From NCBI RefSeq assembly GCF_023887685.1, contig NZ_JAMWMR010000001.1:1-64000 (forward strand): a stretch of 64,000 nt of DNA, in the 5' to 3' direction. Source of the DNA: Streptomyces macrolidinus. Lineage in GTDB: Bacteria; Actinomycetota; Actinomycetes; Streptomycetales; Streptomycetaceae. The notes under the pieces were generated by a model. The model was given only the letters and a program-made list of their open reading frames with translations. It did not search any database and had not been told where the DNA came from. Made by a program: the position numbers and the translations under genes. The first letter of the stretch is position 1; every line of letters begins with the position of its first letter. Below are positions 51,064-60,202 of the stretch, piece by piece.

Positions 51064-52682
51064 CCGACGACCAGCACCGTGAGGACGCCGCCCACGAGAG
51101 CGCCCGCGGCTCCTGGGAACGGCTGCCCCAGGGGGAGTACGACGATGGGGCCACGGCCTTCGTCCAGTTGCCCGAGGGCGGCGTCGACGCCCTCCTCGCC
51201 TCGTACAGCCCCCTGGCCGCGCCGGGCCACGGCTTCGTGCCCCCGGCGTTCCCCCCGGCCGCCGACACCTCGGGCGCCTGGGACCCGGCCGCCGGGCACG
51301 TGCACTGGCCCGACGCGAACGCCGCCACCGGTCAGGGCGGGGACGACCGGTTCACCTACGACCCCGCCGCGACCGCGCAGTGGACCATGGCGGACGCCGC
51401 GCCCGCGCAGCCGGAGCAGCCCGTCGCCGGGCATGACGTCACCGGGCAGTGGTCGATCCCCGTGGCGGACGGTGAACTCTCCGACGACTCGGGCGAGTTC
51501 AATACGTCGTCGCTGGTCGAGCAGTGGGGTCACACCCCGCCCGCGACCCTGCCGGGCGGCGCGGCGGCACCCTGGGTGACGGAACCGGCGGAACCGGCCG
51601 GACAGCCGGGACAGCCGGGACAGCCGTGGACGGACCCCGCGGGGGAGAGCGCCGTGCAGGCGCCCGTCGAGCTGCCGGAAGAGCCGTCGTACGAGGACAC
51701 GCTCGCCGGTGGGGCCCCGCAGGAGCCCGAGGCGGTCCCGCAGCCGCCCGAGCCCGCCGCGCCGGTCGCCGCCGAGCAACTGCCCGAGCCCGCCGCCCCG
51801 GTCGCCGCCGAGCAACTGCCCGAGCCCGCCGCCCCGGTGGCCGCCGAGGAGACGCCCGAGCCTGCCCCCGCCCCGGACGCCGTTCCGGACCCCGTACAGG
51901 CCGTGGACCCTGAGCCGACCTCCGCACCGGCGGCGGACGCAGGCGCGGACGCGGGCGAGCCGACGCCCGAGCAGGCTCCGGCCCCCGCTCCCGAGGTCGC
52001 GCCCGAGCAGCCCGCCGCCCCCGAACCCACTCCCGAGCCCGCCCCGGAGCCGGTGCTCGAACTCGCCCCCGACGACCACCCGTTGGCCTCCTACGTCCTG
52101 CGGGTCAACGGCGCCGACCGCCCCGTCACCGACGCGTGGATCGGCGAGTCGCTGCTGTACGTGCTGCGCGAGCGGCTCGGGCTCGCCGGGGCCAAGGACG
52201 GCTGTTCGCAAGGCGAGTGCGGTGCCTGCAACGTCCAGGTCGACGGCCGCCTCGTCGCCTCCTGCCTGGTGCCCGCCGTCACCGCCGCGAGCAGCGAGGT
52301 GCGGACCGTCGAGGGGCTCGCCGTCGACGGCCACCCCTCGGACGTACAGCGGGCGCTGGCCGAATGCGGCGCCGTGCAGTGCGGGTTCTGCATCCCCGGG
52401 ATGGCGATGACCGTGCACGACCTGCTGGAGGGCAACCCCGCGCCCACCGAACGCGAGACCCGCCAGGCCCTGTGCGGCAACCTGTGCCGCTGCTCGGGCT
52501 ATCGCGGGGTCCTCGACGCGGTGGCCCAGGTCGCCGCCGGACGCCGGGCGCACACCGAACACACCGAGACCGAACCGGCGCAGCACACCGAGGCGGCGCA
52601 GCACACCGAGGCGGCGCCCTCCGTGTTCGACGACGCGGCCCGGAACGAGCACCCGTACGGCCAGGACGGAGGCCAGGCGTGA
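51060..52682 (+). CDS. Molybdenum hydroxylase 2Fe-2S subunit with 340-residue N-terminal extension
   Basis: 540 residues, where this subunit normally has 150-200. From about 343 it is canonical: CSQGECGACNVQVDG...C for the plant-type cluster, then CGAVQCGFCIPGM and LCGNLCRCSGY for the second. Residues 1-340 are low-complexity, rich in Pro, Ala, Glu and Asp, with GQPGQPGQP and three 12-residue repeats PEPAAPVAAEQL (about 51747-51854). Starts at GTG 51060 and overlaps both neighbours by 4 nt. A His/Glu/Thr repeat tail (HTEAAQHTEAAP) ends it. Confidence 0.88.
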   Translation: MTDDQHREDAAHESARGSWERLPQGEYDDGATAFVQLPEGGVDALLASYSPLAAPGHGFVPPAFPPAADTSGAWDPAAGHVHWPDANAATGQGGDDRFTYDPAATAQWTMADAAPAQPEQPVAGHDVTGQWSIPVADGELSDDSGEFNTSSLVEQWGHTPPATLPGGAAAPWVTEPAEPAGQPGQPGQPWTDPAGESAVQAPVELPEEPSYEDTLAGGAPQEPEAVPQPPEPAAPVAAEQLPEPAAPVAAEQLPEPAAPVAAEETPEPAPAPDAVPDPVQAVDPEPTSAPAADAGADAGEPTPEQAPAPAPEVAPEQPAAPEPTPEPAPEPVLELAPDDHPLASYVLRVNGADRPVTDAWIGESLLYVLRERLGLAGAKDGCSQGECGACNVQVDGRLVASCLVPAVTAASSEVRTVEGLAVDGHPSDVQRALAECGAVQCGFCIPGMAMTVHDLLEGNPAPTERETRQALCGNLCRCSGYRGVLDAVAQVAAGRRAHTEHTETEPAQHTEAAQHTEAAPSVFDDAARNEHPYGQDGGQA

Positions 52683-54982
52683 GCAGCGAAGCCACCACGA
52701 CCACCGAGACGGCCCTGCCCGCCGCCGAGCCGCTGCCGCACGGCCTCGGCGTCAGCCTGCCGTCCACCGACATCCGCGCCAAGACCGAGGGCACGTTCCC
52801 GTACACGGCCGACCTGTGGGCCGAGGGCCTGCTGTGGGCCGCCGTGCTGCGCTCGCCGCACCCGCACGCGCGCATCGTGTCCATCGACACGCGGCACGCG
52901 CGCGAGATGCCCGGCGTCCGGGCCGTCATCACGCACGAGGACGTGCCCGGCAGCGCGCTCCTCGGCCGGGGCGCCGTCGACCGCCCGGTGTTCGCCTCCG
53001 AGGTCGTGCGCCACCACGGGGAGCCGATCGCGGCCGTCGCCGCCGACCACCCCGACACCGCGCGCATGGCCGCCGCCGCCGTCATCGTCGAGTACGAGGT
53101 GCTCGACCCGGTGACCGACCCGGAGCAGGCTTTCGAGGCCGAACCGCTGCACCCCGACGGCAATCTGATCCGCCATATCCCGCTGCGCCACGGCGACCCG
53201 GACGCGGTCGGCGAGACCGTCGTGGAGGGCCTGTACCGCATCGGCCGCCAGGACCCCGCCCCCATCGGCGCGGAGGCCGGTCTCGCCGTGCCCCGGCCCG
53301 ACGGCGGGGTCGAGCTGTATCTCGCCTCCACCGACCCGCACACCGACCGCGACCGGGCCGCCGCGGTCTACGGTCTGCCACCCGAACGGGTGAAGATCGT
53401 CGTGACCGGAGTGCCCGGTGCCACCGCCGACCGGGAGGACCAGGGCTTCCAGGTCCCGCTCGGCCTGCTCGCGCTGCGCACGGGCTGCCCGGTCAAGCTG
53501 ACCGTGACGCGCGAGGAGTCCTTCCTCGGGCACGTCCACCGCCACCCCACGCTGCTGCGCTACCGCCACCACGCGGACGCCGAGGGCAAGCTGGTGAAGG
53601 TCGAGGCGCAGATCCTGCTGGACGCGGGCGCGTACGCGGACACCTCAGCGGAGGCGCTCGCCGCCGCGGTGTCCTTCGCCTGCGGCCCGTACGCGGTGCC
53701 GAACGCCTTCATCGAGGGCTGGGCCGTGCGCACCAACAACCCGCCCTCCGGCCATGTCCGGGGCGAGGGCGCGATGCAGGTGTGCGCGGCGTACGAGGCC
53801 CAGATGGACAAGCTCGCCAAGAAGCTGGGCCTGGACCCGGCGGAGCTGCGGCTGCGCAACGTCATGGCGACGGGCGACGTCCTGCCCACGGGCCAGACGG
53901 TGACCTGCCCGGCACCGGTGGCCGAACTGCTGGAGGCCGTACGCGAGCACCCGCTGCCCCCGCTGCCCAAGGACACCCCCGCGGACGAGTGGCTGCTGCC
54001 CGGCGGTCTCGAGGGCGCGGGCGAGCCGGGCGCCGTGCGCCGCGGTGTCGGCTACGGCCTCGGCATGGTCCACATGCTCGGCGCGGAGGGCACCGACGAG
54101 GTCTCCACCGCGACGGTGAAGGTCCAGGACGGGGTGGCCACGGTCCTGTGCGCGGCGGTCGAGACGGGACAGGGCTTCACCACGCTGGCCCGGCAGATCG
54201 TCCAGGAGACGCTCGGCATCGACGAGGTGTACGTGGCACCGGCCGACACGGACCAGCCACCGGCGGGCGCGGGCTGCCGCAGCCGCCACACGTGGGTGTC
54301 GGGCGGGGCCGTGGAACGCGCGGCGAAGATGGTCCGCACCCAACTGCTGCAGCCACTCGCACACAAGTTCGGCATGTCGACCGAGCTGCTCCAGATCACC
54401 GACGGCAAGATCACCTCGTACGACGGCGTGCTGTCGACCACGGTCACCGAGGCGCTGGACGGCAAGGAGCTGTGGGCCACGGCGCAGTGCCGCCCGCACC
54501 CGACGGAGCCGCTGAACGAGACGGGCCAGGGCGACGCCTTCGTGGGGCTCGCGTTCTGCGCGATCCGCGCGGTGGTGGACGTGGACGTCGAACTCGGCGC
54601 GGTCCGGGTCGTGGAGGTGGCGCTCGCGCAGGACGTGGGCCGGGTGCTGAACCCGGCGCAGCTCGCCGCGCGCGTGGAGGCCGGTGTCACCCAGGGCGTG
54701 GGCATCGCGCTCACGGAGAACCTCCGTACGGCGCGCGGTCTGGTCCGCCATCCCGATCTGACGGGCTACTCCCTGCCGACGGCCCTGGACGCACCCGACA
54801 TCCGGATCGTGAAGCTGATCGAGGAGCGGGACGTGGTCGCGCCCTTCGGGGCGAAGTCGGTCAGCGCGGTGCCCGTGGTGACCTCCCCGGCGGCGATCGC
54901 CTCGGCGGTCCGCGCGGCGACGGGCCGCCCGGTCAACCGGCTGCCGATCCGCCCGCAGGCGGCGGTGGTGACGACGCAGTGA
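52679..54982 (+). CDS. Molybdenum hydroxylase large (molybdopterin) subunit, atypical active site
   Basis: 767 residues, GTG 52679 with GGAGG upstream. The two domains of the xanthine dehydrogenase family are present: SLPSTDIRAKTEGTFPYTAD, then VETGQGFTTLARQIVQE, RGEGAMQVCAAYEAQMDKLA and GLDPAELRLRN. The C-terminal motif that normally reads GxKGVGE, with the Glu that activates the Mo-bound hydroxyl, reads GAKSVSAVP: Ala730 stands at the Glu position. Either activity is changed or the enzyme works by another residue. Substrate cannot be assigned. Followed by a terminator at 54988. Confidence 0.86.
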   Translation: MSSEATTTTETALPAAEPLPHGLGVSLPSTDIRAKTEGTFPYTADLWAEGLLWAAVLRSPHPHARIVSIDTRHAREMPGVRAVITHEDVPGSALLGRGAVDRPVFASEVVRHHGEPIAAVAADHPDTARMAAAAVIVEYEVLDPVTDPEQAFEAEPLHPDGNLIRHIPLRHGDPDAVGETVVEGLYRIGRQDPAPIGAEAGLAVPRPDGGVELYLASTDPHTDRDRAAAVYGLPPERVKIVVTGVPGATADREDQGFQVPLGLLALRTGCPVKLTVTREESFLGHVHRHPTLLRYRHHADAEGKLVKVEAQILLDAGAYADTSAEALAAAVSFACGPYAVPNAFIEGWAVRTNNPPSGHVRGEGAMQVCAAYEAQMDKLAKKLGLDPAELRLRNVMATGDVLPTGQTVTCPAPVAELLEAVREHPLPPLPKDTPADEWLLPGGLEGAGEPGAVRRGVGYGLGMVHMLGAEGTDEVSTATVKVQDGVATVLCAAVETGQGFTTLARQIVQETLGIDEVYVAPADTDQPPAGAGCRSRHTWVSGGAVERAAKMVRTQLLQPLAHKFGMSTELLQITDGKITSYDGVLSTTVTEALDGKELWATAQCRPHPTEPLNETGQGDAFVGLAFCAIRAVVDVDVELGAVRVVEVALAQDVGRVLNPAQLAARVEAGVTQGVGIALTENLRTARGLVRHPDLTGYSLPTALDAPDIRIVKLIEERDVVAPFGAKSVSAVPVVTSPAAIASAVRAATGRPVNRLPIRPQAAVVTTQ

Positions 54983-54987
54983 GCGGC

Positions 54988-55014
54988 GCGGCACGGCCCT
55001 GAGGGCCATGCCGC
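54988..55014 (+). terminator. Molybdenum hydroxylase operon terminator
   Basis: GCGGCACGGCCC with GGGCCATGCCGC around TGA, 11 of 12 positions paired. Confidence 0.75.
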
Positions 55015-55089
55015 GGCGTGCGGGGCGTAGGACCAAGGTCGCAGCGAGATCACCGTCTTCCGACAGGAGCCCGACCCCTCCGCGCCCCT

Positions 55090-55095
55090 TACGCT
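55090..55095 (+). promoter_or_regulatory. -10 box TACGCT of the MFS gene (leaderless)
   Basis: TACGCT, 7 nt, ATG 55103. Confidence 0.55.
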
Positions 55096-55102
55096 GAACA
55101 GC

Positions 55103-56596
55103 ATGGCTGCCCCTGAACCCCGCGACAGCGACAGCGATGTCGCCGACGCTCCCGTCGTTCCCGTCGACACCCGCACCGACCCCCGAGACGCTGATGACGT
55201 GGACGGCCGCACCGGCATCCTGAGCCGCTCCCATCGGGCCCTGAGCATCGGCATCGTGTCGGTGATCCTGCTGATCGCCTTCGAGGCGACGGCCGTCGGC
55301 ACGGCGATGCCGGTGGCCGCGCGGGATCTGGACGGGGTGTCGCTGTACGCCTTCGCGTTCTCCGGGTACTTCACCACGAGCCTGTTCGGCATGGTCCTGT
55401 CCGGGCAGTGGTCGGACCAGCGGGGCCCACTGGGCGCGCTGACCACGGGCATCGGCTCGTTCGCGGTGGGGCTGGTGCTGGCCGGGACGGCGGGCTCGAT
55501 GTGGGTGTTCATCGCGGGCCGGGCCGTCCAGGGCCTGGGCGGCGGGCTGGTGATCGTCGCGCTGTACGTCGTCGTCGGGCGGGCCTATCCCGAGCGGCTG
55601 CGCCCGGCGATCCTGGCCGCGTTCGCGGCGGCCTGGGTCGTGCCCTCGATCGTCGGACCGCTCGCCGCGGGTGCGGTCACCGAGCACTTCGGCTGGCGCT
55701 GGGTCTTCCTCGGCATCCCGGTGCTCGTGGTGTTCCCGCTGGTGATCGCCCTGCCCCAGATACGACGGCGGGCGGGCGGCCCGGTGGGGGAGGACGCCGC
55801 CCCGGCCTCCTTCGACCGGCGGCGCATCCAGCTCGCCTTCGCCATATCGCTCGGCGCCGGGCTGCTGGAGTACGCCGCGCAGGACCTGCGCCGGCTGTCC
55901 CTGCTGCCCGCCGCCGCGGGCGCCGCGCTGCTGGTGCCCGCCGTACGGGGGCTGCTGCCGCACGGCACCTACCGGGCGGCGCGCGGGCTGCCGTCCGTGG
56001 TGCTGCTGCGCGGGGTCGCGGCGGGCTCGTTCATCGCCGCGGAGTCCTTCGTGCCGCTGATGCTCGTCACCCAGCGCGGGCTCTCCCCGACGCTGGCCGG
56101 GTTCTCCCTCGCGGCGGGCGGGCTGACCTGGGCGCTGGGCTCCTGGGTGCAGTCCCGGCCGCGCCTCGCGTCCCACCGCGAGCGGCTGATGACGGTCGGC
56201 ATGGGGCTCGTGGCCGCCGCGATCGTCGCCGCGCCCAGCGTGCTCATCCCCGCCGTCCCGGTCTGGACCCTCGCCGTGGCCTGGGCGTTCGGCTGCTTCG
56301 GCATGGGCCTGGTCATCGCCGCGACCAGCGTGCTGCTGCTCCAGCTCTCCGCCCCCGAGGAGGCCGGCACCAACTCCGCGGCCCTGCAGATCTCCGACGC
56401 CCTCTCCAACGTCCTCCTCCTGGCAGCGGGCGGCGCGGCCTTCGCCGCACTCGGCGGCGGCACGATGGGCCACACCACCTCGACCACCACCGACACCACG
56501 TCCCACCCCACCGCGTTCGCGGTGGTGTTCCTGACGATGGCGGTGGTGGCCCTGGTGGGGGCGTGGGTGACGCGGCGGGTGCGGGTTCACTCCTGA
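55103..56596 (+). CDS. MFS multidrug-type exporter
   Basis: 497 residues: an acidic 45-residue cytoplasmic lead, then about 12-14 membrane helices. FEATAVGTAMPVAARDLDG and SGQWSDQRGPLGAL (motif A) and RAVQGLGGGLVIVALYVVVG (motif C-like) are typical of drug/proton antiporters. Substrate unknown. Its stop codon overlaps the palindrome that precedes the toxin-antitoxin genes. Confidence 0.9.
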   Translation: MAAPEPRDSDSDVADAPVVPVDTRTDPRDADDVDGRTGILSRSHRALSIGIVSVILLIAFEATAVGTAMPVAARDLDGVSLYAFAFSGYFTTSLFGMVLSGQWSDQRGPLGALTTGIGSFAVGLVLAGTAGSMWVFIAGRAVQGLGGGLVIVALYVVVGRAYPERLRPAILAAFAAAWVVPSIVGPLAAGAVTEHFGWRWVFLGIPVLVVFPLVIALPQIRRRAGGPVGEDAAPASFDRRRIQLAFAISLGAGLLEYAAQDLRRLSLLPAAAGAALLVPAVRGLLPHGTYRAARGLPSVVLLRGVAAGSFIAAESFVPLMLVTQRGLSPTLAGFSLAAGGLTWALGSWVQSRPRLASHRERLMTVGMGLVAAAIVAAPSVLIPAVPVWTLAVAWAFGCFGMGLVIAATSVLLLQLSAPEEAGTNSAALQISDALSNVLLLAAGGAAFAALGGGTMGHTTSTTTDTTSHPTAFAVVFLTMAVVALVGAWVTRRVRVHS

Positions 56597-56629
56597 GTGG
56601 TACCACTATGGCCCCACCCCGGTGGTACC
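56596..56629. promoter_or_regulatory. Palindromic operator of the RHH/Doc pair
   Basis: AGTGGTACCACT (56596-56607) is a perfect palindrome; GTGGTACC recurs at 56622-56629, making GGTACCAC/GTGGTACC an inverted pair. It lies 9 nt before the antitoxin start, where toxin-antitoxin complexes usually bind. Confidence 0.65.
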
Positions 56630-56637
56630 GTTTTGGT

Positions 56638-56841
56638 ATGGCTATGAACCTTCGTCTGCGCGACGACCAGCAGGAAGCCCTCAAGGAGCGTGCGGAAGCG
56701 GAGGGGCGCAGCATGCACGCCATAGTGCTCCAGGCCATCGACCGCTATCTGGAGCAGGAGGCGGACAGTGCCACGGTGCGGCGCCTGGGGGCCAAGTACG
56801 CGGCGGGACACGCCGACCTGCTGAGGCGGTTGGGGGAGTAG
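56638..56841 (+). CDS. Ribbon-helix-helix antitoxin
   Basis: 67 residues; ATG 56638 or 56644. The RHH fold is visible: MNLRLRDDQQEALKERAEAE, then GRSMHAIVLQAIDRYLEQ. The tail (KYAAGHADLLRRLGE) would wrap the toxin. The Doc-like gene starts at the base after its stop, so the two are one unit. Binds the palindrome upstream and neutralises the toxin; inferred from family and layout. Confidence 0.85.
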   Translation: MAMNLRLRDDQQEALKERAEAEGRSMHAIVLQAIDRYLEQEADSATVRRLGAKYAAGHADLLRRLGE

Positions 56842-57225
56842 GTGAAGTACCTGACGGTCCAGGAGGCGCTGGAGCTGGCCGAGTTGGCGTGCGCGGGGCA
56901 GGAGGTCGCGGTGCGCGATCTCGGACTGCTCAGCTCGGCCCTTCATCGGCCGCGCTCGCAGATGTTCGGTGTCGAGGCCTATACGGACCTCTTCGAGAAG
57001 GCGGGGGCACTGCTCCAGTCGCTCGCCGCGAACCACCCCCTGGTCGACGGCAACAAGCGCATGGCGTGGATGTGCACAGTGGTCTTCCTCGACTTCGACG
57101 GAGTCGACATGATCGATGTCGACCAGGAGGAGGCGTACAAGCTGGTCATGGAGGTGGCGGCCGGGAGTCTGGAGGACGCGGGGCTGGTCGCCCAGCGGCT
57201 GAGGGCGCTGCACACGTCGGTGTGA
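56842..57225 (+). CDS. doc: Doc/Fic family toxin
   Basis: 127 residues from GTG 56842. The Fic loop reads HPLVDGNKRMAW (about 66-77). HxFxDxNK(R) with Lys rather than GNGR is the Doc form, which phosphorylates EF-Tu instead of AMPylating; here Leu replaces the usual Phe. The short all-helical body (LTVQEALELAELACAG, then LLSSALHRPRSQMFG) fits Doc. Paired with an RHH antitoxin rather than Phd. Confidence 0.88.
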   Translation: MKYLTVQEALELAELACAGQEVAVRDLGLLSSALHRPRSQMFGVEAYTDLFEKAGALLQSLAANHPLVDGNKRMAWMCTVVFLDFDGVDMIDVDQEEAYKLVMEVAAGSLEDAGLVAQRLRALHTSV

Positions 57226-57336
57226 GCTGAGTCCCATCCCCGAGTGACCCCGTGCCGTTCGTACGAGGGCATTGCCGGGGCGCCGGTAGGGTGGCCCGGT
57301 TGTCCTACGTAGCCCAGCACAACGAACCCGGAGACC

Positions 57337-59130
57337 GTGACCACTACAGCCGCCTCCACCTCCCATCACCTCTCTCCCGCCTTCCCCGGCCGCGCCCCCT
57401 GGGGCACCGCGAACAAGCTGCGTGCCTGGCAGCAGGGCGCGATGGAGAAGTACATCCAGGAACAGCCCCGGGACTTCCTGGCGGTCGCCACCCCCGGCGC
57501 CGGCAAGACGACCTTCGCACTGACGCTCGCCTCCTGGCTGCTCCACCACCATGTGGTGCAGCAGGTGACCGTGGTCGCGCCCACCGAGCATCTGAAGAAG
57601 CAGTGGGCGGAGGCGGCGGCCCGGGTCGGGATCAAGCTCGACCCCGAGTACAGCGCCGGACCGCTCGGCCGGGAGTACCACGGCGTCGCCGTCACCTACG
57701 CGGGCGTCGGCGTCCGGCCCATGCTGCACCGCAACCGCGTCGAGCAGCGCAAGACCCTCGTCATCCTCGACGAGATCCACCACGCCGGCGACTCCAAGTC
57801 CTGGGGCGAGGCCTGCCTGGAGGCGTTCGAACCCGCGACCCGCCGACTCGCCCTCACCGGTACGCCGTTCCGCTCCGACACCAACCCCATCCCCTTCGTC
57901 GCGTACGAGGAGGGCAACGACGGGATCCGGCGCTCCGCCGCCGACTACACCTACGGATACGGCTCCGCGCTCGCCGACAACGTCGTGCGACCCGTCATCT
58001 TCCTCTCCTACAGCGGCAACATGCGCTGGCGCACCAAGGCGGGCGACGAGATCGCCGCCCGGCTCGGCGAACCCATGACCAAGGACGCCGTCAGCCAGGC
58101 CTGGCGCACCGCCCTCGACCCGCGCGGCGACTGGATGCCCAGCGTGCTGCGCGCCGCCGACGAGCGGCTGACCGAGGTCCGCAGAGCCATACCGGACGCG
58201 GGCGCCCTCGTCATCGCCAGCGACCAGGACTCGGCCCGCGCCTACGCCAAGCTGATCCGCGACATCACCGGGCACAAGGCGACCCTCGTCCTGTCCGACG
58301 ACTCCGGCGCCTCCGACCGCATCGACGAGTTCAGCCACGGCACCGACCGCTGGATGGTCGCGGTGCGCATGGTGTCCGAGGGCGTCGACGTGCCCCGGCT
58401 CGCCGTCGGGGTGTACGCGACGACCATCTCCACCCCGCTCTTCTTCGCCCAGGCCGTCGGCCGCTTCGTACGGTCGCGGCGGCGCGGCGAGACCGCCTCC
58501 GTCTTCCTGCCCACGGTCCCCGACCTGCTGACCTTCGCAGGCGAGATGGAGGTCGAGCGCGACCACGTCCTCGACAAGCCGAAGAAGGGGGGCGAGGAGG
58601 ACCCGTACGCCGAGGAGGACAAGCTCCTCCAGGAAGCCGAGAAGCAGCAGGACGAGGACACCGGCGAACAGGACATGCTGCCCTTCGAGGCGCTGGAGTC
58701 CGACGCCGTCTTCGACCGGGTCATGTACAACGGCGCCGAGTTCGGCATGCAGGCCCACCCGGGCAGCGAGGAGGAGCGGGACTACCTCGGCATCCCGGGC
58801 CTGCTGGAGCCCGAACAGGTGCAGTTGCTGCTCCAGAAGCGGCAGGCCCGGCAGATCGCGCACAGCCGCAAGAAGCCGGACACGGACGCCGATCTGCTCG
58901 AACTGCCCGCCGAGCGGCGCCCGGTGGTCACCCACAAGGAACTCCTCGAACTGCGCAAGCAGCTCAACACGATGGTCGGCGCGTACGTCCACCAGAGCGG
59001 CAAGCCGCACGGCGTCATCCACACCGAGCTGCGCCGGGTGTGCGGCGGCCCGCCGAGCGCCGAGTGCACCGCGGGCCAGTTGCGCCAGCGGATCGCCAAG
59101 GTCCAGGAGTGGGCCACACGCATGCGGTGA
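57337..59130 (+). CDS. DEAD/DEAH-box helicase (superfamily 2)
   Basis: 597 residues from GTG 57337 (GGAGA upstream). RAWQQGAMEKYI (Q-like), Walker A VATPGAGKTTFAL (about 50-62), LVILDEIHHAGDS (motif II), LALTGTPFRSD (motif III-like), and the C-terminal RecA fold with MVSEGVDVPRLAVG and QAVGRFVRSRRRGE (motif VI). The last 190 residues are charged and helical, not a known module. Resembles type III restriction/Rad25-like helicases conserved in Streptomyces; the role is probably DNA or RNA repair/turnover, not shown. TAGGGT near 57286 may be its -10. Confidence 0.88.
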   Translation: MTTTAASTSHHLSPAFPGRAPWGTANKLRAWQQGAMEKYIQEQPRDFLAVATPGAGKTTFALTLASWLLHHHVVQQVTVVAPTEHLKKQWAEAAARVGIKLDPEYSAGPLGREYHGVAVTYAGVGVRPMLHRNRVEQRKTLVILDEIHHAGDSKSWGEACLEAFEPATRRLALTGTPFRSDTNPIPFVAYEEGNDGIRRSAADYTYGYGSALADNVVRPVIFLSYSGNMRWRTKAGDEIAARLGEPMTKDAVSQAWRTALDPRGDWMPSVLRAADERLTEVRRAIPDAGALVIASDQDSARAYAKLIRDITGHKATLVLSDDSGASDRIDEFSHGTDRWMVAVRMVSEGVDVPRLAVGVYATTISTPLFFAQAVGRFVRSRRRGETASVFLPTVPDLLTFAGEMEVERDHVLDKPKKGGEEDPYAEEDKLLQEAEKQQDEDTGEQDMLPFEALESDAVFDRVMYNGAEFGMQAHPGSEEERDYLGIPGLLEPEQVQLLLQKRQARQIAHSRKKPDTDADLLELPAERRPVVTHKELLELRKQLNTMVGAYVHQSGKPHGVIHTELRRVCGGPPSAECTAGQLRQRIAKVQEWATRMR

Positions 59131-59145
59131 GGTGCGCCCGACGCA

Positions 59146-59174
59146 GGCGCGCGCCCCGCGCAGGGGCGCGCGCC
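59146..59174 (+). terminator. Helicase terminator
   Basis: Perfect 12-bp arms GGCGCGCGCCCC and GGGGCGCGCGCC around GCGCA, 15 nt past the stop. Confidence 0.85.
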
Positions 59175-59445
59175 GCTTCCATACCCGAGCAAATCGAAGC
59201 AGTACGTACCAGCCACTGACCGGATTCTGGACCGAGCCTTCCGCTGAGCGAACCGGCTCGCGTACTGTCACGCTGCGCACGCCCCGTGGCAGCGTCGCCG
59301 CGGAGCGCAGCCGAACAGCGACTGAGCTCGGGATCTCCCCCGGGCCGCCAGCCAACCGGTGGCCTTCTGGCGCGTCGCCGACGGGACTCGGCGGCGCATC
59401 CGCCGCGAAAGAGACCGCCGACTCACCACCGAAGGAGTGGGCGTC
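59175..59445 (+). promoter_or_regulatory. Leader region of the IclR gene
   Basis: 271 bp without a gene. TACTGT at 59263-59268 is a possible -10, giving a leader of about 175 nt. GAAGGAG (59431-59437) is the ribosome site. Confidence 0.45.
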
Positions 59446-60087
59446 GTGACCGCGGAGACCTCCCAGACGCTCGACCGGGGCCTCAGGGTTCTCAAGCTGC
59501 TCGCCGACACCGACCACGGCCTGACCGTCACCGAGTTGTCCACCAGGCTGGGCGTCAACCGGACCGTGGTCTACCGGTTGCTCGCCACCTTGGAGCAGCA
59601 CTCTCTCGTCCGCCGCGACCTGGGGGGCCGCGCCCGGGTGGGGCTCGGCGTGCTGCGCCTGGGCCGCCAGATGCATCCGCTGATACGGGAGGCGGCCCTG
59701 CCCGCGCTGCGGGCGCTCGCGGAGGACGTCGGCGCGACCGCGCACCTCACCCTCGTCGACGGTACGGACGCGCTGGCCGTCGCCGTGGTCGAGCCGACCT
59801 GGACCGACTACCACGTGGCCTACCGCCCGGGGTTCCGGCATCCGCTCGACCGAGGAGCGGCCGGCCGTGCGATCCTGGAGGCGCGTCGGCAGCCGGTGAG
59901 CGAGCCCGGATACACGCTCACGCACGGGGAGTTGGAGACGGGCGCGAGCGGCGCGGCGGCACCGCTGCTCGGGGTGACCGGGGTCGAGGGCAGCGTCGGC
60001 GTCGTGATGCTCTCGGAAGCGGTGCCGGACACGGTGGGGCCGCGGGTGCGGGAGGCGGCACGGGAGGTGGCCGAGGCGCTGCGCTGA
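59446..60087 (+). CDS. IclR family transcriptional regulator
   Basis: 213 residues from GTG 59446, GAAGGAG 8 nt upstream. Winged helix: SQTLDRGLRVLKLLADTDHG, then VTELSTRLGVNRTVVYRLLATLEQ; the effector domain is shorter than usual. Target unknown; it precedes an acetyltransferase-like gene on the same strand. Confidence 0.9.
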   Translation: MTAETSQTLDRGLRVLKLLADTDHGLTVTELSTRLGVNRTVVYRLLATLEQHSLVRRDLGGRARVGLGVLRLGRQMHPLIREAALPALRALAEDVGATAHLTLVDGTDALAVAVVEPTWTDYHVAYRPGFRHPLDRGAAGRAILEARRQPVSEPGYTLTHGELETGASGAAAPLLGVTGVEGSVGVVMLSEAVPDTVGPRVREAAREVAEALR

Positions 60088-60190
60088 GCGCCCCGCCGCC
60101 GTCCTCGACCCCCGCCGACGTCCCCGTCTCACACCGTCAACGCCCGCAACTCCTGTCGTCCGGCCGGTACTTCAGCCGGTCCGAAGCGGG

Positions 60191-60196
60191 CAGACT
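60191..60196 (+). promoter_or_regulatory. Possible -10 box CAGACT (leaderless)
   Basis: CAGACT, 6 nt, ATG 60203. First base departs from TANNNT. Confidence 0.4.
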
Positions 60197-60202
60197 CGAC
60201 CC

